Assembly: GCA_900470965.1 (NCBI GenBank)
Contig: UCCS01000129.1
Span: forward strand, 1-34,625
Length of the DNA stretch: 34,625 nt
Direction of reading: 5' to 3'
DNA from: Hyphomicrobiales bacterium
GTDB lineage: Bacteria; Pseudomonadota; Alphaproteobacteria; Rhizobiales; Rhizobiaceae
Numbering within the stretch: the stretch's first letter is position 1; each line of letters opens with the position of its first letter. Of this stretch, positions 8,062-16,860 are shown in pieces. The notes under the pieces were generated by a model. It saw only the letters and a list, made by a program, of their open reading frames with translations, searched no databases and was not told the DNA's origin. The translations under genes and the position numbers were made by a program.

Positions 8062-8663
8062 TCAACTCCCCCTGCCGATACGGTTTCGGAGAGCTTAGCG
8101 CGGGCGGCTGCCAGCCGGCTCATCACGGTGCCGATCGGAACATCAAGTATGGCGGCGACCTCGCGATAGGAAAGCCCTTCCACATAGGCGAGGAAAACCG
8201 CCGATCGCTGCGCGTCGGGCAGCGCATTCACCTGTTTCAAAACCTGGTTCGCCATGACATGCGTTTCTGTGTCATGGGCGCCATCGAAACTCAGCGTCTC
8301 GTCGGCATCGACGAAGCCCTGCCCCTGGCGGACGCGGCGGGCACGGATCTCATTCAGCCAGATCGAATGCAGGATCGAAAACAGCCAGCGGTCGAGCCGC
8401 GTGCCTGCGACAAACTGATCGGCCCGTTCCAGCGCGCGAACGCAGGTCGCCTGCACGAGATCATCGGCCACATCACGCTGATGCGAAAGAACGAGGCCAT
8501 AGCGCCACAGACGGGCGAGATGTTCCGTCAGGCCGCTCCTGATATCCGCTTCGCTCGCGATGGCCGCCTCCGCGCGTATTGGCTGTTTCGGAATCGCCGG
8601 CCGGGCCGGCGATTCCGTTCTGGCGCGACTATAGGCAGGAAATGTGGTGTGCGCGACCGACAT
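8058..8663 (-). CDS. ECF-family RNA polymerase sigma factor
   Basis: 201-residue group 4 sigma factor. Region 2 (LARLWRYGLVLSHQRDVADD, then LVQATCVRALERADQF and RLDRWLFSILHSIWLNEIRARR) contacts core polymerase and the -10 element. Region 4 (LPDAQRSAVFLAYVEGLSYR, then EVAAILDVPIGTVMSRLAAARAKL) is the -35-binding helix-turn-helix. I chose the ATG at 8663 because GAAGGG stands 9 bases upstream; a TTG at 8684 would add seven residues. The stop overlaps the anti-sigma start. No SnoaL or other C-terminal domain is present. I could not identify a cognate auto-regulated promoter with confidence in the short space between this gene and the repeat at 8724-8770. Confidence 0.92.
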   Translation of the reverse strand: MSVAHTTFPAYSRARTESPARPAIPKQPIRAEAAIASEADIRSGLTEHLARLWRYGLVLSHQRDVADDLVQATCVRALERADQFVAGTRLDRWLFSILHSIWLNEIRARRVRQGQGFVDADETLSFDGAHDTETHVMANQVLKQVNALPDAQRSAVFLAYVEGLSYREVAAILDVPIGTVMSRLAAARAKLSETVSAGGVE

Positions 8664-8723
8664 CCGGAAATACCCTTCAATCAACCTTATCTCTCTTCTG
8701 CCTCACGCAAGTGTACAGCTTAT

Positions 8724-8770
8724 GCAATTCCGGACGCAAAACCGCTGCACACTTTTTTTGCTGGAATTGC
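8724..8770. repeat. Dispersed rhizobial palindrome, copy B
   Basis: Arms GCAATTCC (8724-8731) and GGAATTGC (8763-8770) flank the shared core (GGACGCAAAACCGCTGCAC, then an A-C-T7 run). It starts one base after the stop codon of the TPR gene (minus strand) and could end that transcript. The T run in the loop is longer than in the other copies. Confidence 0.85.
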
Positions 8771-8771
8771 T

Positions 8772-9308
8772 TTAGATCTTCGACGGATCGAGGATGGCGG
8801 CGTTGAGGTCCTGATATTCCTCGCAGCCGGTGCCGCAGATCGCCTTGATGGTGGTCAGCTGCTCCTTGGCGAGATTGAGCTCACCCTTGATGACATAGGC
8901 TTCGCCGAGATATTCGCGGACCTTGGCATATTGTGGATCGAGCTTCACCGACTGCAGATAGTAGGAGATACCCTCATCCGTGCGGCCGAGCTTGCGCGTG
9001 GCGTAACCGCGATAGTTCAGCCATTCGGCATTGTTCTGATCCTTGACGGTGTCGAGCATGGCGAGCGCTTCTTCATAGCGGCCGGCCTTGGCGAGCGAGT
9101 AGGCGTAATCGGTACGGTTTTCGTCCGTCACGTTGGCGCTCTGCTGTTTGACGCACTTCTTTGCCTTCTTGTCATAGATCTCGCCCTTCTTGCAGACCGG
9201 CATGGTGCTGCTATCGTCGCCGATGGCGAAGACGGGACCGGAAAGGACAGATGCGGCAATGCAGCTGCCGAGCACGAGAGAAGCGATGCGAACAGTCTTG
9301 GTCGTCAT
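8772..9308 (-). CDS. Exported tetratricopeptide-repeat protein
   Basis: 178 residues from the ATG at 9308, which has GAGGAG 7 bases upstream. The reading frame is open further back to 9470, but that extension lacks signal-peptide character. The signal peptide ends near SGPVFA|IG. A short Cys-Lys motif follows (CKKGEIYDKKAKKCV), then two to three TPR units (YAYSLAKAGRYEEALAMLD, AEWLNYRGYATRKLGRTDEG, AKVREYLGEAYVIKGELNLA) and a last helix with paired Cys (CGTGCEEYQDL). It is probably a periplasmic scaffold. The sigma/anti-sigma pair lies downstream on the same strand, separated by a palindrome, so a functional link is possible but not shown. Confidence 0.87.
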   Translation of the reverse strand: MTTKTVRIASLVLGSCIAASVLSGPVFAIGDDSSTMPVCKKGEIYDKKAKKCVKQQSANVTDENRTDYAYSLAKAGRYEEALAMLDTVKDQNNAEWLNYRGYATRKLGRTDEGISYYLQSVKLDPQYAKVREYLGEAYVIKGELNLAKEQLTTIKAICGTGCEEYQDLNAAILDPSKI

Positions 9309-9480
9309 GGGATAACTCCTCGAAAAATGACGTTGCGAGGAGTGAACACCGCTGTTGGCAGGTTTATTCGGCCGGCTTTCGCGTTTTTCGATCACTGCTT
9401 CGTGAATAGTAGCGTACTGAATAAACCTTCGCGCCCACGTGTTTTCCGCTCGTTCCGCCGGGAACGACAAGGAGCATACC

Positions 9481-10533
9481 GTGACTCAATCCGTCAGACT
9501 TTTAAGCCTCGCCACTGCAGTGCCTGACCATATCATCACCCAGACCCAAGCCGCCGAGACCTCCGCGCGCCTCTTTGCCGATCGCTTCAAGGAATTCCGC
9601 CACCTCGCGCGCGTGTTCGACAATGCCGGTATCGGAAAGCGGCACGCCGCCCGTCCCCTCTCCTGGTTTGAAGAGACGCATGGCTGGCAAGACAGGATGG
9701 AGGCCTATGAGGAGGTTGCCGGTTCGCTGTTCGTCGCGACGGCAACGCGCGCGCTTGGTCAGGCAGGGCTGACAGCCGATCAGGTCGATTGCGTGGTAAC
9801 GGTTTCCTCCACCGGAATCACCACGCCGAGCCTCGATGCGCGGCTCGCCGGCCGGCTTGGCTTTCGCGCGGATATCGAGCGTGTACCCGTCTTTGGGCTT
9901 GGCTGCGCTGCCGGCGTTTCCGGCTTTGGCATCGCTTCGCGGCTGGCGCGCAGCCGCCCGGGTGCCGTGGTACTCTTCGTCGCCATAGAGCTCTGCACGC
10001 TGGCCTTCCGTCTGGATGAGCTGACGAAACCGAACATCATCGCCACCGCCCTCTTCGGTGACGGGGCTGCAGCCTGCGTGCTACGATCAGGCCAAGGCGG
10101 TATGGCGGAAGTGGAATCGGCGGGCGATCACCTGTTTCCCGATACGCTCGACATCATGGGCTGGAAGATCGACGATACCGGGCTCGGCATCCTGCTGGCG
10201 CAATCGCTGCCGCCCTTTGCGGAAAAGGAGCTCGGCCCGGCGATCGACGGCATCCTGGCGCGCAGCGGGCTCAAGCGCGATGATATCGACCGTTTCATCT
10301 GTCATCCCGGCGGTACGAAGGTGCTGGCGGCAATGGAGAGCACGCTTTCCATGGTGCCGGATACGCTCGACATCGAGCGGTTGGTGCTTGCAGATTACGG
10401 CAATATGTCCTCGCCGACAGTGCTCTTCGTTCTGGAGCGCGCTATCAGCAGAGGTCTGCCGGACCGGGCCGCGATGATCGCCATGGGGCCGGGCTTTACG
10501 GCAAGCTGCGTGACCTTGCGGAGGGTTGCATGA
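9481..10533 (+). CDS. Type III polyketide synthase (chalcone synthase-like)
   Basis: 350-residue iterative ketosynthase that condenses a fatty-acyl or other CoA starter with malonyl-CoA. The catalytic triad is visible: Cys142 in GLGCAAGV, His275 in CHPGGTK and Asn308 in YGNMSSPT. The C-terminal MGPGFTAS is the family GxGPG-type loop. GTG at 9481 is chosen because AAGGAG lies 6 bases before it; the frame is open back to 9439. The gene overlaps the next one in ATGATG (10530-10533). Pairing with an isoprenylcysteine methyltransferase-like partner resembles bpsA-bpsB of Bacillus subtilis (alkylpyrones) and srsA-srsB of Streptomyces (alkylresorcinols), so a long-chain phenolic or pyrone lipid is the likely product (inference). 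Confidence 0.93.
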   Translation: MTQSVRLLSLATAVPDHIITQTQAAETSARLFADRFKEFRHLARVFDNAGIGKRHAARPLSWFEETHGWQDRMEAYEEVAGSLFVATATRALGQAGLTADQVDCVVTVSSTGITTPSLDARLAGRLGFRADIERVPVFGLGCAAGVSGFGIASRLARSRPGAVVLFVAIELCTLAFRLDELTKPNIIATALFGDGAAACVLRSGQGGMAEVESAGDHLFPDTLDIMGWKIDDTGLGILLAQSLPPFAEKELGPAIDGILARSGLKRDDIDRFICHPGGTKVLAAMESTLSMVPDTLDIERLVLADYGNMSSPTVLFVLERAISRGLPDRAAMIAMGPGFTASCVTLRRVA

Positions 10534-11033
10534 TGTGGCCTTCCATCGCATTGCTGACCTTCGTGACCGCCCAGCGGCTTTCGGAACTGGTTATCGCGCG
10601 CCGCAATACGACGGCGCTCTTCGCAAGGGGGGCGCGCGAGATCGCGCCCGATCATTACCCCTACATGGTGGCGCTCCATACGGGCTGGCTCGCCGGGCTA
10701 TGGATGCTGGCGACGGGACAGCCGGTCCAACTCTTCTGGTTTGGTCTTTTCATGCTGTTGCAGGTGCTGCGGCTGTGGGTGCTGACCACACTTGGGGAGC
10801 GCTGGACGACGCGTATCATCATCCTGCCCGGTGCACCGCTCGTTGAAGGCGGCCCTTACCGCTTCTTCAAACATCCGAACTACATGATCGTTATCGGCGA
10901 GATCGCCGCCCTGCCGCTTGCCTTCGGCATGCCACTTTATGCGCTCGTCTTTTCGCTCCTCAATGCCGCCGTCCTGACTGTTCGCATCAGGGCCGAAAAT
11001 GCCGCACTCAAAAGCGCAATGATTTTGAAATGA
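10530..11033 (+). CDS. Isoprenylcysteine carboxyl methyltransferase-like membrane protein
   Basis: 167-residue membrane methyltransferase of the ICMT/YpbQ family. The four or so hydrophobic segments include YPYMVALHTGWLAGLWMLAT, LFWFGLFMLLQVLRLWVLTT and MIVIGEIAALPLAFGMPLY. The C-terminal SAM-binding signature is present: GERWTTRI, then LVEGGPYRFFKHPNY, then RIRAENAAL. In characterised type III PKS clusters such partners O-methylate the polyketide product; no isoprenylated substrate is expected in this bacterium. The start overlaps the PKS stop by 4 bases, so translation is coupled. The last codons run into the short spacer before the FAD-oxidase gene. Confidence 0.9.
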   Translation: MMWPSIALLTFVTAQRLSELVIARRNTTALFARGAREIAPDHYPYMVALHTGWLAGLWMLATGQPVQLFWFGLFMLLQVLRLWVLTTLGERWTTRIIILPGAPLVEGGPYRFFKHPNYMIVIGEIAALPLAFGMPLYALVFSLLNAAVLTVRIRAENAALKSAMILK

Positions 11034-11109
11034 AATGCGATTTTTCGTTTGCGCCGCAGCATTGAGATGGGCATTTTAGGCTCTAAAACACAGCGGAATG
11101 CAGGGGAAA

Positions 11110-12357
11110 ATGACGAAAAACGCAATCGTGCTCGGCGCCGGCATCGTCGGGGTTTCGACGGCCATTCATCTTCAACGCCGCGGCTGGCAGGTGACACTCA
11201 TCGACCGCAAGGAGCCGGGTAACGAAACCTCCTTCGGCAATGCCGGCCTGATCCAGCGCGAAGGCGTCATGCCCTACGGTTTTCCCCAGCAGCTCGGCCT
11301 GCTGCTGCGCTATGCTCTGAACAACCGCATCGATGCGCATTATCACCTGAAGGCGCTGCCGAGCCAGCTCGCCTTCCTCGCCCGCTACTGGTGGAACTCC
11401 AATCCGAAGCGGCACGAGATGATCACCAAGGCCTATGCGCCGCTGATCGAGAATTCGATCACCGAGCACAAGGACCTGATCGAGGCGTCGCATGCCGAAG
11501 CGCTGATCCGCAGGGATGGCTGGATGAAGATCTTCCGCACCGAGGCCAAGCGTGACGAAGCCTTTGTGGAAGCTGCCCTCTGGAAGGATCAATTCGGTGT
11601 CAGCTATGAGAGCCTGAATTCGGCCGATATCGCTCGATTGGAGCCTAATATTATCGGGGATTTCGTCGGTGGCCTGCGCTGGGTCGATCCCTGGTCGGTT
11701 CTCGATCCGCATGCATTGACGCGTGCCTATCGCAGCTATTTCGAAAGCCTCGGTGGGCGATTTGTGACCGGCGATGCGGCGTCGCTCGGGCCGGCCGGAT
11801 CGGGCTGGAAGATCATGACGTCGGAGGGGTCGCTGGAGGCCGATGATGTCGTGCTGGCACTCGGCCCCTGGGCGGCGGTCGCGACGCGCCGCCTCGGCTA
11901 TTCCTTTCCGCTCGGCGTCAAGCGCGGCTACCACATGCATTACGGCGTGCAGGGCAATGCTGTGCTCAACAACTGGACGCTCGATTCCGAGCGCGGCTAT
12001 TTCCTGGCGCCGATGAACAAGGGCGTGCGCCTGACAACGGGGGCGGAATTCGCAACGCTCGATGCGCCGAAGACGCCGGTGCAGCTCGACCGGGCCGAAG
12101 CCGTGGCGCGCACGATATTCCCGCTGGGTGAGAGATTGGATCCGGAACCGTGGATGGGCGCGCGACCCTGCACGCCCGACATGATGCCGATCATAGGCAA
12201 GGCGCCGCGCCATCAGGGCCTGTGGTTTGCCTTCGGCCATGCCCATCACGGGCTGACGCTCGGGCCGGTGACGGGACGTGTGCTGGCGGAACTGATGAGC
12301 GGCGAAACGCCGTTCATCAATATCTCGGCCTATTCGCCCAGCCGGTTCAACCCTTAG
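11110..12357 (+). CDS. FAD-dependent amino-acid oxidase/dehydrogenase (DadA/DAO family)
   Basis: Flavoprotein of the DAO fold, 415 residues from the ATG at 11110. The N-terminal Rossmann motif GAGIVG (Gly9, Gly11, Gly14) is followed by the ribose-binding LIDRKEPGNETSFGNAGLI typical of DadA-like D-amino-acid dehydrogenases. The C-terminus has MGARPCTPDMMPIIGKAP and FGHAHHGLTLGP, the second FAD/substrate segment of the family. The frame also opens at an ATG at 11098. Neither start has an ideally spaced Shine-Dalgarno (AGGGGA is too close to 11110), so the start is uncertain by four residues. The final Pro codon and TAG stop come from the end of the inverted-repeat element at 12354-12604. Substrate is unknown; a D-amino acid, hydroxyproline-like imino acid or sarcosine-type amine are options. 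Confidence 0.9.
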   Translation: MTKNAIVLGAGIVGVSTAIHLQRRGWQVTLIDRKEPGNETSFGNAGLIQREGVMPYGFPQQLGLLLRYALNNRIDAHYHLKALPSQLAFLARYWWNSNPKRHEMITKAYAPLIENSITEHKDLIEASHAEALIRRDGWMKIFRTEAKRDEAFVEAALWKDQFGVSYESLNSADIARLEPNIIGDFVGGLRWVDPWSVLDPHALTRAYRSYFESLGGRFVTGDAASLGPAGSGWKIMTSEGSLEADDVVLALGPWAAVATRRLGYSFPLGVKRGYHMHYGVQGNAVLNNWTLDSERGYFLAPMNKGVRLTTGAEFATLDAPKTPVQLDRAEAVARTIFPLGERLDPEPWMGARPCTPDMMPIIGKAPRHQGLWFAFGHAHHGLTLGPVTGRVLAELMSGETPFINISAYSPSRFNP

Positions 12358-12604
12358 AGCCTTTCCTGGCTAGATTGCAGCATTCTGCCGGAGCAGGTTT
12401 TCGTAAGGGCAACGGCGATTGGCGAAGGGCATACCTCCAGGTACGTCCGAGCCGATCGCCTTTGATCCTGGCGGAAAGATGCCCGGCCCTAGCTGGTTTG
12501 CAAGCAAACCACCGGGGTTGGCTGAAACGGGCCGCCTGATCGACCGACCATCCGACTCCGTTTGAGCCAACAGAATCCTGCAATCTAGCCAGGAAAGGCT
12601 CTAA
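12354..12604. mobile_element. 251-bp MITE-like element with long terminal inverted repeats and internal hairpins
   Basis: The outer 27 bases at 12354-12380 are exactly the reverse complement of 12578-12604. Allowing one mismatch, the arms extend to 34 bases (12354-12387 and 12571-12604). Inside are three more inverted pairs: 12414-12423 with 12451-12460 (10 bp, one G-T), 12494-12500 with 12505-12511 (7 bp, 4-base loop), and 12517-12530 with 12558-12571 (13 of 14). The ends begin TTAGAG and end CTCTAA, compatible with a TA target duplication as in IS630-related MITEs. A structured Rhizobium intergenic mosaic element (RIME-like) is the alternative. There is no transposase. It lies between converging genes and encodes the stop codons of both. 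Confidence 0.75.
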
Positions 12605-13130
12605 CACCGAGAGCGGCGAGAGCCTTGAGGGCTTTTGCCGCGATATCGTCGATTGTGTCCTCGATATCGACGGTGACGACACCGGGCTCGCCGGTCGGCA
12701 CTTCCAGCGTCTGCAGCTGGCTTTCCAGGAGCGAGGTCGGCATGAAATGGCCCTTGCGGTGACCCATGCGCTCGGTCAGCAGTTCTTTCGAACCTTCGAG
12801 ATAGACGAAATAGAGGTTGCCGCCAGCAGCGGCTCGCAGGCGGTCGCGGTAGCTGCGCTTCAGCGCCGAGCAGGAGACGATGATGCCCTTGCCCTTGGTA
12901 AGCGACGCCCTCATCTCCTTGCCGATCCGGTCGAGCCAGGGCATCCGGTCCTCGTCGGAGAGCGGAGTGCCCTTCGACATTTTCTCGACATTGGCAGCGG
13001 GATGCAGCGCATCGCCTTCGACAAACGGCAGGCCAAGGCCTGCCGCTATCTTTTCGCCGATCGAAGATTTACCGGAACCGCTGACGCCCATGACGATGAT
13101 TGCATGGAGAGTTCCGTTATTCTCGGTCAT
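12585..13130 (-). CDS. gntK: Gluconokinase
   Basis: ATP-dependent kinase converting D-gluconate to 6-phosphogluconate, feeding the Entner-Doudoroff and pentose-phosphate routes (EC 2.7.1.12). The 181-residue protein has the Walker A loop GVSGSGKS at residues 15-22. FVEGDALHP, then NVEKMSKGTPLSDEDRMPWL, is the family's gluconate-site signature. IIVSCSALKRSYRDRLR and HRKGHFMPTSLLESQLQTLE complete the lid. The length fits the GntK/IdnK family. The last five residues (RAFPG) and the TAG stop are encoded by the terminal repeat of the element at 12354-12604, so the original C-terminus was probably altered. It lies 45 bp downstream of dppF on the same strand and may be read through from that operon. 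Confidence 0.95.
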   Translation of the reverse strand: MTENNGTLHAIIVMGVSGSGKSSIGEKIAAGLGLPFVEGDALHPAANVEKMSKGTPLSDEDRMPWLDRIGKEMRASLTKGKGIIVSCSALKRSYRDRLRAAAGGNLYFVYLEGSKELLTERMGHRKGHFMPTSLLESQLQTLEVPTGEPGVVTVDIEDTIDDIAAKALKALAALGVRAFPG

Positions 13131-13175
13131 CGCTCATCTCGGTGATCGTTGCAGCGTGAGATATCTGCGGCCTTA

Positions 13176-14015
13176 CTAGGCCGCAGAGACGGCAGCGGCC
13201 TTGCGTGCAAGACGTGCCTTGATCGTATCGACATCCGCCCGCGGGGTCGCCGCAAACAGGGTCTTGGTATAGTTGTGCTGCGGATCGCTGAAAACCTGCT
13301 CCCGCGTGCCGTATTCGACTGCCTCCCCGAAATACATCACCATAACCTCGTCTGCCATATAGCGAACAACCGAGAGGTCGTGGCTGATGAAGACATAGGT
13401 CAGGTTCAACTCGTCCTGCAGGTCGGCGAGAAGGTTGAGCACCTGCGCCTGCACCGACAGATCGAGTGCGGAGACCGGTTCATCGAGAACCAGGAGCCGC
13501 GGGTTCAGCATCAGCGCGCGGGCAATGGCGATACGCTGGCGCTGGCCGCCCGAGAACATGTGCGGATAGCGGTTGAAGTGGACGTCCTGCAGTCCGACCT
13601 TCTTCAGCATCGCCATCGCCAGGTCGCGCCGCTCGGAAGCCGGCGTATTGGTGTTGATGATCAGCGGCTCCATCAGGATGTCGCCGATCTTCTTGCGCGG
13701 GTTCAGCGATCCGTAGGGATTCTGGAAGACGATCTGGACCTTCCGGCGGATTTCCGGCGTCAAATCGCCCTTGAAGATATCGACCTTCTTGCCGTCGATG
13801 AAGAGTTCGCCCGACGTGGCCGGGTCGATCATCGTCACGATGCGGGCGAGCGTCGACTTGCCGCAGCCGCTTTCGCCGACGATCGCCAGCGTCTTGCCTT
13901 GCTCCACGCTGAAGCTCACGCCCTTGACAGCATGGACCGTTCGCGCCTTCTTGAACATGCCGCCCGGTAGGTAATAGTCGCGGACGATGTTCTTTCCTTC
14001 GAGAACTGGCGTCAT
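13176..14015 (-). CDS. dppF: Dipeptide ABC transporter ATP-binding protein DppF
   Basis: Second ATPase of the Dpp importer, 279 residues. Walker A is GESGCGKS (residues 47-54), the Q-loop sits in VQIVFQNPYGSLNPRK, the ABC signature is FSGGQRQRIAIARAL, and Walker B is LLVLDEPVSALD. The oligopeptide-transporter C-terminal extension follows (YFGEAVEYGTREQVFSDPQH, then NYTKTLFAATP). It works as a heterodimer with DppD on the cytoplasmic side. Its ATG at 14015 shares one base with the last base of the dppD stop region, indicating coupling. In R. leguminosarum the Dpp system carries dipeptides and delta-aminolevulinic acid. Confidence 0.95.
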   Translation of the reverse strand: MTPVLEGKNIVRDYYLPGGMFKKARTVHAVKGVSFSVEQGKTLAIVGESGCGKSTLARIVTMIDPATSGELFIDGKKVDIFKGDLTPEIRRKVQIVFQNPYGSLNPRKKIGDILMEPLIINTNTPASERRDLAMAMLKKVGLQDVHFNRYPHMFSGGQRQRIAIARALMLNPRLLVLDEPVSALDLSVQAQVLNLLADLQDELNLTYVFISHDLSVVRYMADEVMVMYFGEAVEYGTREQVFSDPQHNYTKTLFAATPRADVDTIKARLARKAAAVSAA

Positions 14016-14866
14016 CAGGCCGCTCCCTCCACAGTCTTGTTCGGATTGAAAAGTTCGCCGATGGTCGGCAGCCGGTCGCCGGTCGCATTATCAGGAAGGG
14101 CGGCGAGCAGTGCGCGCGTGTAATCGCTCTTCGGCGCTTCGAAGAGCGAGAGCACGTCGGCCTCTTCCATCTTGCGGCCCTTGTACTGGACGATCACCCG
14201 GTCTGCCGTCTCGGCAACCACGCCCATATTGTGGGTGATCATGATCAGACCCATACGATGCTCCGTCTGCAGGCGCATCAGAAGATCGAGGATCTGCTTC
14301 TGGATGGTCACGTCGAGTGCCGTGGTCGGCTCATCGGCGATCAGGAGCTTCGGATTGCAGGCAATCGCGATGGCAATCATGACGCGCTGGCACTGGCCGC
14401 CCGACATCTGATGCGGGAAATGGCCAAGCCGCTCGGCGGGATCTGGAATGCCGACCGCCTGGAAAAGCTCGATTGCGCGCTTGCGCCGCGCCGCCTTGTC
14501 GAGACCGAGGTGAATTCTCAGCACCTCTTCGATCTGGAAGCCCACGGTGAAGCAGGGATTGAGGCTCGCGATCGGCTCCTGGAAGATCATCGACATATCC
14601 TTGCCGATGATTTCGCGCCGCTTGGCGCCGGACATGCCGAGCAGGTTCTGGCCGTCAAAAACCATCTTGTCGGCCGTCACCTTTGCCGTCCAAGGCAGAA
14701 GGCCCATGGCAGCGAGCATCGATACCGACTTGCCGGAGCCGGATTCGCCGACGATCGCCAGAATCTCACCCGCGTCGACCTTCAGCGAAACGCCGTCGAC
14801 GGCGCGGAAAGGACCGGTCGACGTCTGGAATTCAACGACGAGATTTTCAATTTCGAGAAGCGCCAT
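14015..14866 (-). CDS. dppD: Dipeptide ABC transporter ATP-binding protein DppD
   Basis: First ATPase of the Dpp importer, 283 residues. Walker A is GESGSGKS, the Q-loop lies in MSMIFQEPIASLNPCF, the signature is MSGGQCQRVMIAIAIA (Cys where most have Arg) and Walker B is LLIADEPTTALD. The C-terminal SDYTRALLAALPD segment is the oligopeptide-transporter extension that, in studied members, carries an Fe-S or nucleotide-linked regulatory region; here few Cys are present. The start lies 1 base after the dppC stop. Function as a heterodimer with DppF is inferred from family and order. Confidence 0.95.
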   Translation of the reverse strand: MALLEIENLVVEFQTSTGPFRAVDGVSLKVDAGEILAIVGESGSGKSVSMLAAMGLLPWTAKVTADKMVFDGQNLLGMSGAKRREIIGKDMSMIFQEPIASLNPCFTVGFQIEEVLRIHLGLDKAARRKRAIELFQAVGIPDPAERLGHFPHQMSGGQCQRVMIAIAIACNPKLLIADEPTTALDVTIQKQILDLLMRLQTEHRMGLIMITHNMGVVAETADRVIVQYKGRKMEEADVLSLFEAPKSDYTRALLAALPDNATGDRLPTIGELFNPNKTVEGAA

Positions 14867-14867
14867 C

Positions 14868-15758
<891 letters not shown>

Positions 15759-15767
15759 GGACCGCTC

Positions 15768-16787
15768 CTAGTGCCTGATACGCGGATTGATGAAGCCGTA
15801 GGTCAGGTCGACGATCAGGTTCACCAGCATGATGATGCCGGCGATCAAGAGAAGACCGCCCTGGACGACTGCATAGTCGCGCTTGAAGACAGCATCGACC
15901 ATCCACTTGCCGATGCCCGGCCAGGAGAAGATCGTTTCGGTAAGAATGGCGCCTGCGAGCAGTACGCCGACCTGCAGGCCGATCGTGGTGATGACCGGGA
16001 TCATAGCGTTTCTGAGCGCATGAATACCGACGACACGCAGCGGCGCCAGACCCTTGGAGCGGGCCGTGCGCACGTAATCCTCGCCCAGCACTTCGAGCAT
16101 CGCCGAGCGGGTCTGGCGGGCGATAACCGCAAGCGGAATGGTGGCAAGCACCACGGTCGGCAGAATGAGATAGCTGACGGCCGAGGCGAAGGCGCCCTTC
16201 TGGCCGGAGAGCAAACTGTCGATCAGCATGAAGCCGGTGACAGGTTTGAAGAAATACATCAGCGAGATGCGGCCGGAGACAGGCGTCCAGCCGAGATAGC
16301 CGGAGAAGAAGATGATGAGCAGCAGGCCCCACCAGAAGATCGGCATCGAATAGCCGATAAGGGCAACGCCCATCACGCTCTGATCGAACCATGTTCCGCG
16401 CTTGACGGCCGCGAAGACGCCGGCCGGCACGCCGAGAAGGATTGCCACCAGGATGGCGCAGAGCGAAAGCTCAAGCGTTGCCGGGAAGAGCGTAAAGAAT
16501 TCGCCGAGAACCGCACGTTTGGTAACGATCGAGGTACCGAGATCGCCGTGCAGCACTTTTCCGAGATAATCGAAGTATTGCACGTACATGGGCCGGTCGA
16601 AACCGAGATCGTGCATGATCTGGGCGTGACGTTCGGGTGCCATGGTTCGTTCGCCCGACAACAGCATGACGGGATCGCCAGGAAGCAGGCGGATGAACGA
16701 GAAGGCAATGAGCGAAACGCCGAGGAAGGTCGGTATCAGGACTGCGAGGCGCCCGATGAGAAATCGCAACATAGCAAGGTTGTCCAA
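15768..16787 (-). CDS. dppB: Dipeptide ABC transporter permease DppB
   Basis: Inner-membrane permease, 339 residues. The N-terminus (MLRFLIGRLAVLIPTFLGVS) and FIRLLPGDPVMLL are the OppB/DppB family signature, followed by a periplasmic stretch and five further membrane segments. The coupling loop is EDYVRTARSKGLAPLRVVGI. It is separated from dppA by a 73-bp gap containing two strong hairpins, whereas the rest of the operon is packed within a few bases. That spacing suggests dppA is expressed at a higher level than the membrane parts. Confidence 0.95.
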   Translation of the reverse strand: MDNLAMLRFLIGRLAVLIPTFLGVSLIAFSFIRLLPGDPVMLLSGERTMAPERHAQIMHDLGFDRPMYVQYFDYLGKVLHGDLGTSIVTKRAVLGEFFTLFPATLELSLCAILVAILLGVPAGVFAAVKRGTWFDQSVMGVALIGYSMPIFWWGLLLIIFFSGYLGWTPVSGRISLMYFFKPVTGFMLIDSLLSGQKGAFASAVSYLILPTVVLATIPLAVIARQTRSAMLEVLGEDYVRTARSKGLAPLRVVGIHALRNAMIPVITTIGLQVGVLLAGAILTETIFSWPGIGKWMVDAVFKRDYAVVQGGLLLIAGIIMLVNLIVDLTYGFINPRIRH

Positions 16788-16793
16788 TAGTTT

Positions 16794-16845
16794 CCGGCGG
16801 TCAGGTGGAGACCTGACCGCCGGTCGAGCCCGGTTTCAGCCGGGC
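16794..16845 (-). promoter_or_regulatory. Two tandem hairpins between dppA and dppB
   Basis: Reading with the operon, a 6-bp GC stem (16828-16833 with 16840-16845) is followed by a perfect 13-bp stem (16794-16806 with 16811-16823, loop of 4). No T run follows the second stem, so it is more likely an RNA-stabilising or partly attenuating structure than a full terminator. This is a usual arrangement behind genes for abundant binding proteins. Confidence 0.75.
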
Positions 16846-16860
16846 AGTTTATCATTTTTC

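Noticed and set aside
11083..12249. 388-codon frame opposite the FAD oxidase
   Set aside because: Antisense shadow; the oxidase on the plus strand has clear Rossmann and C-terminal motifs.
12347..12682. Open frames crossing the inverted-repeat element (also 12150-12539 on the plus strand)
   Set aside because: They run through the hairpins and neighbouring genes in the wrong frame, with no ribosome site and no domain.
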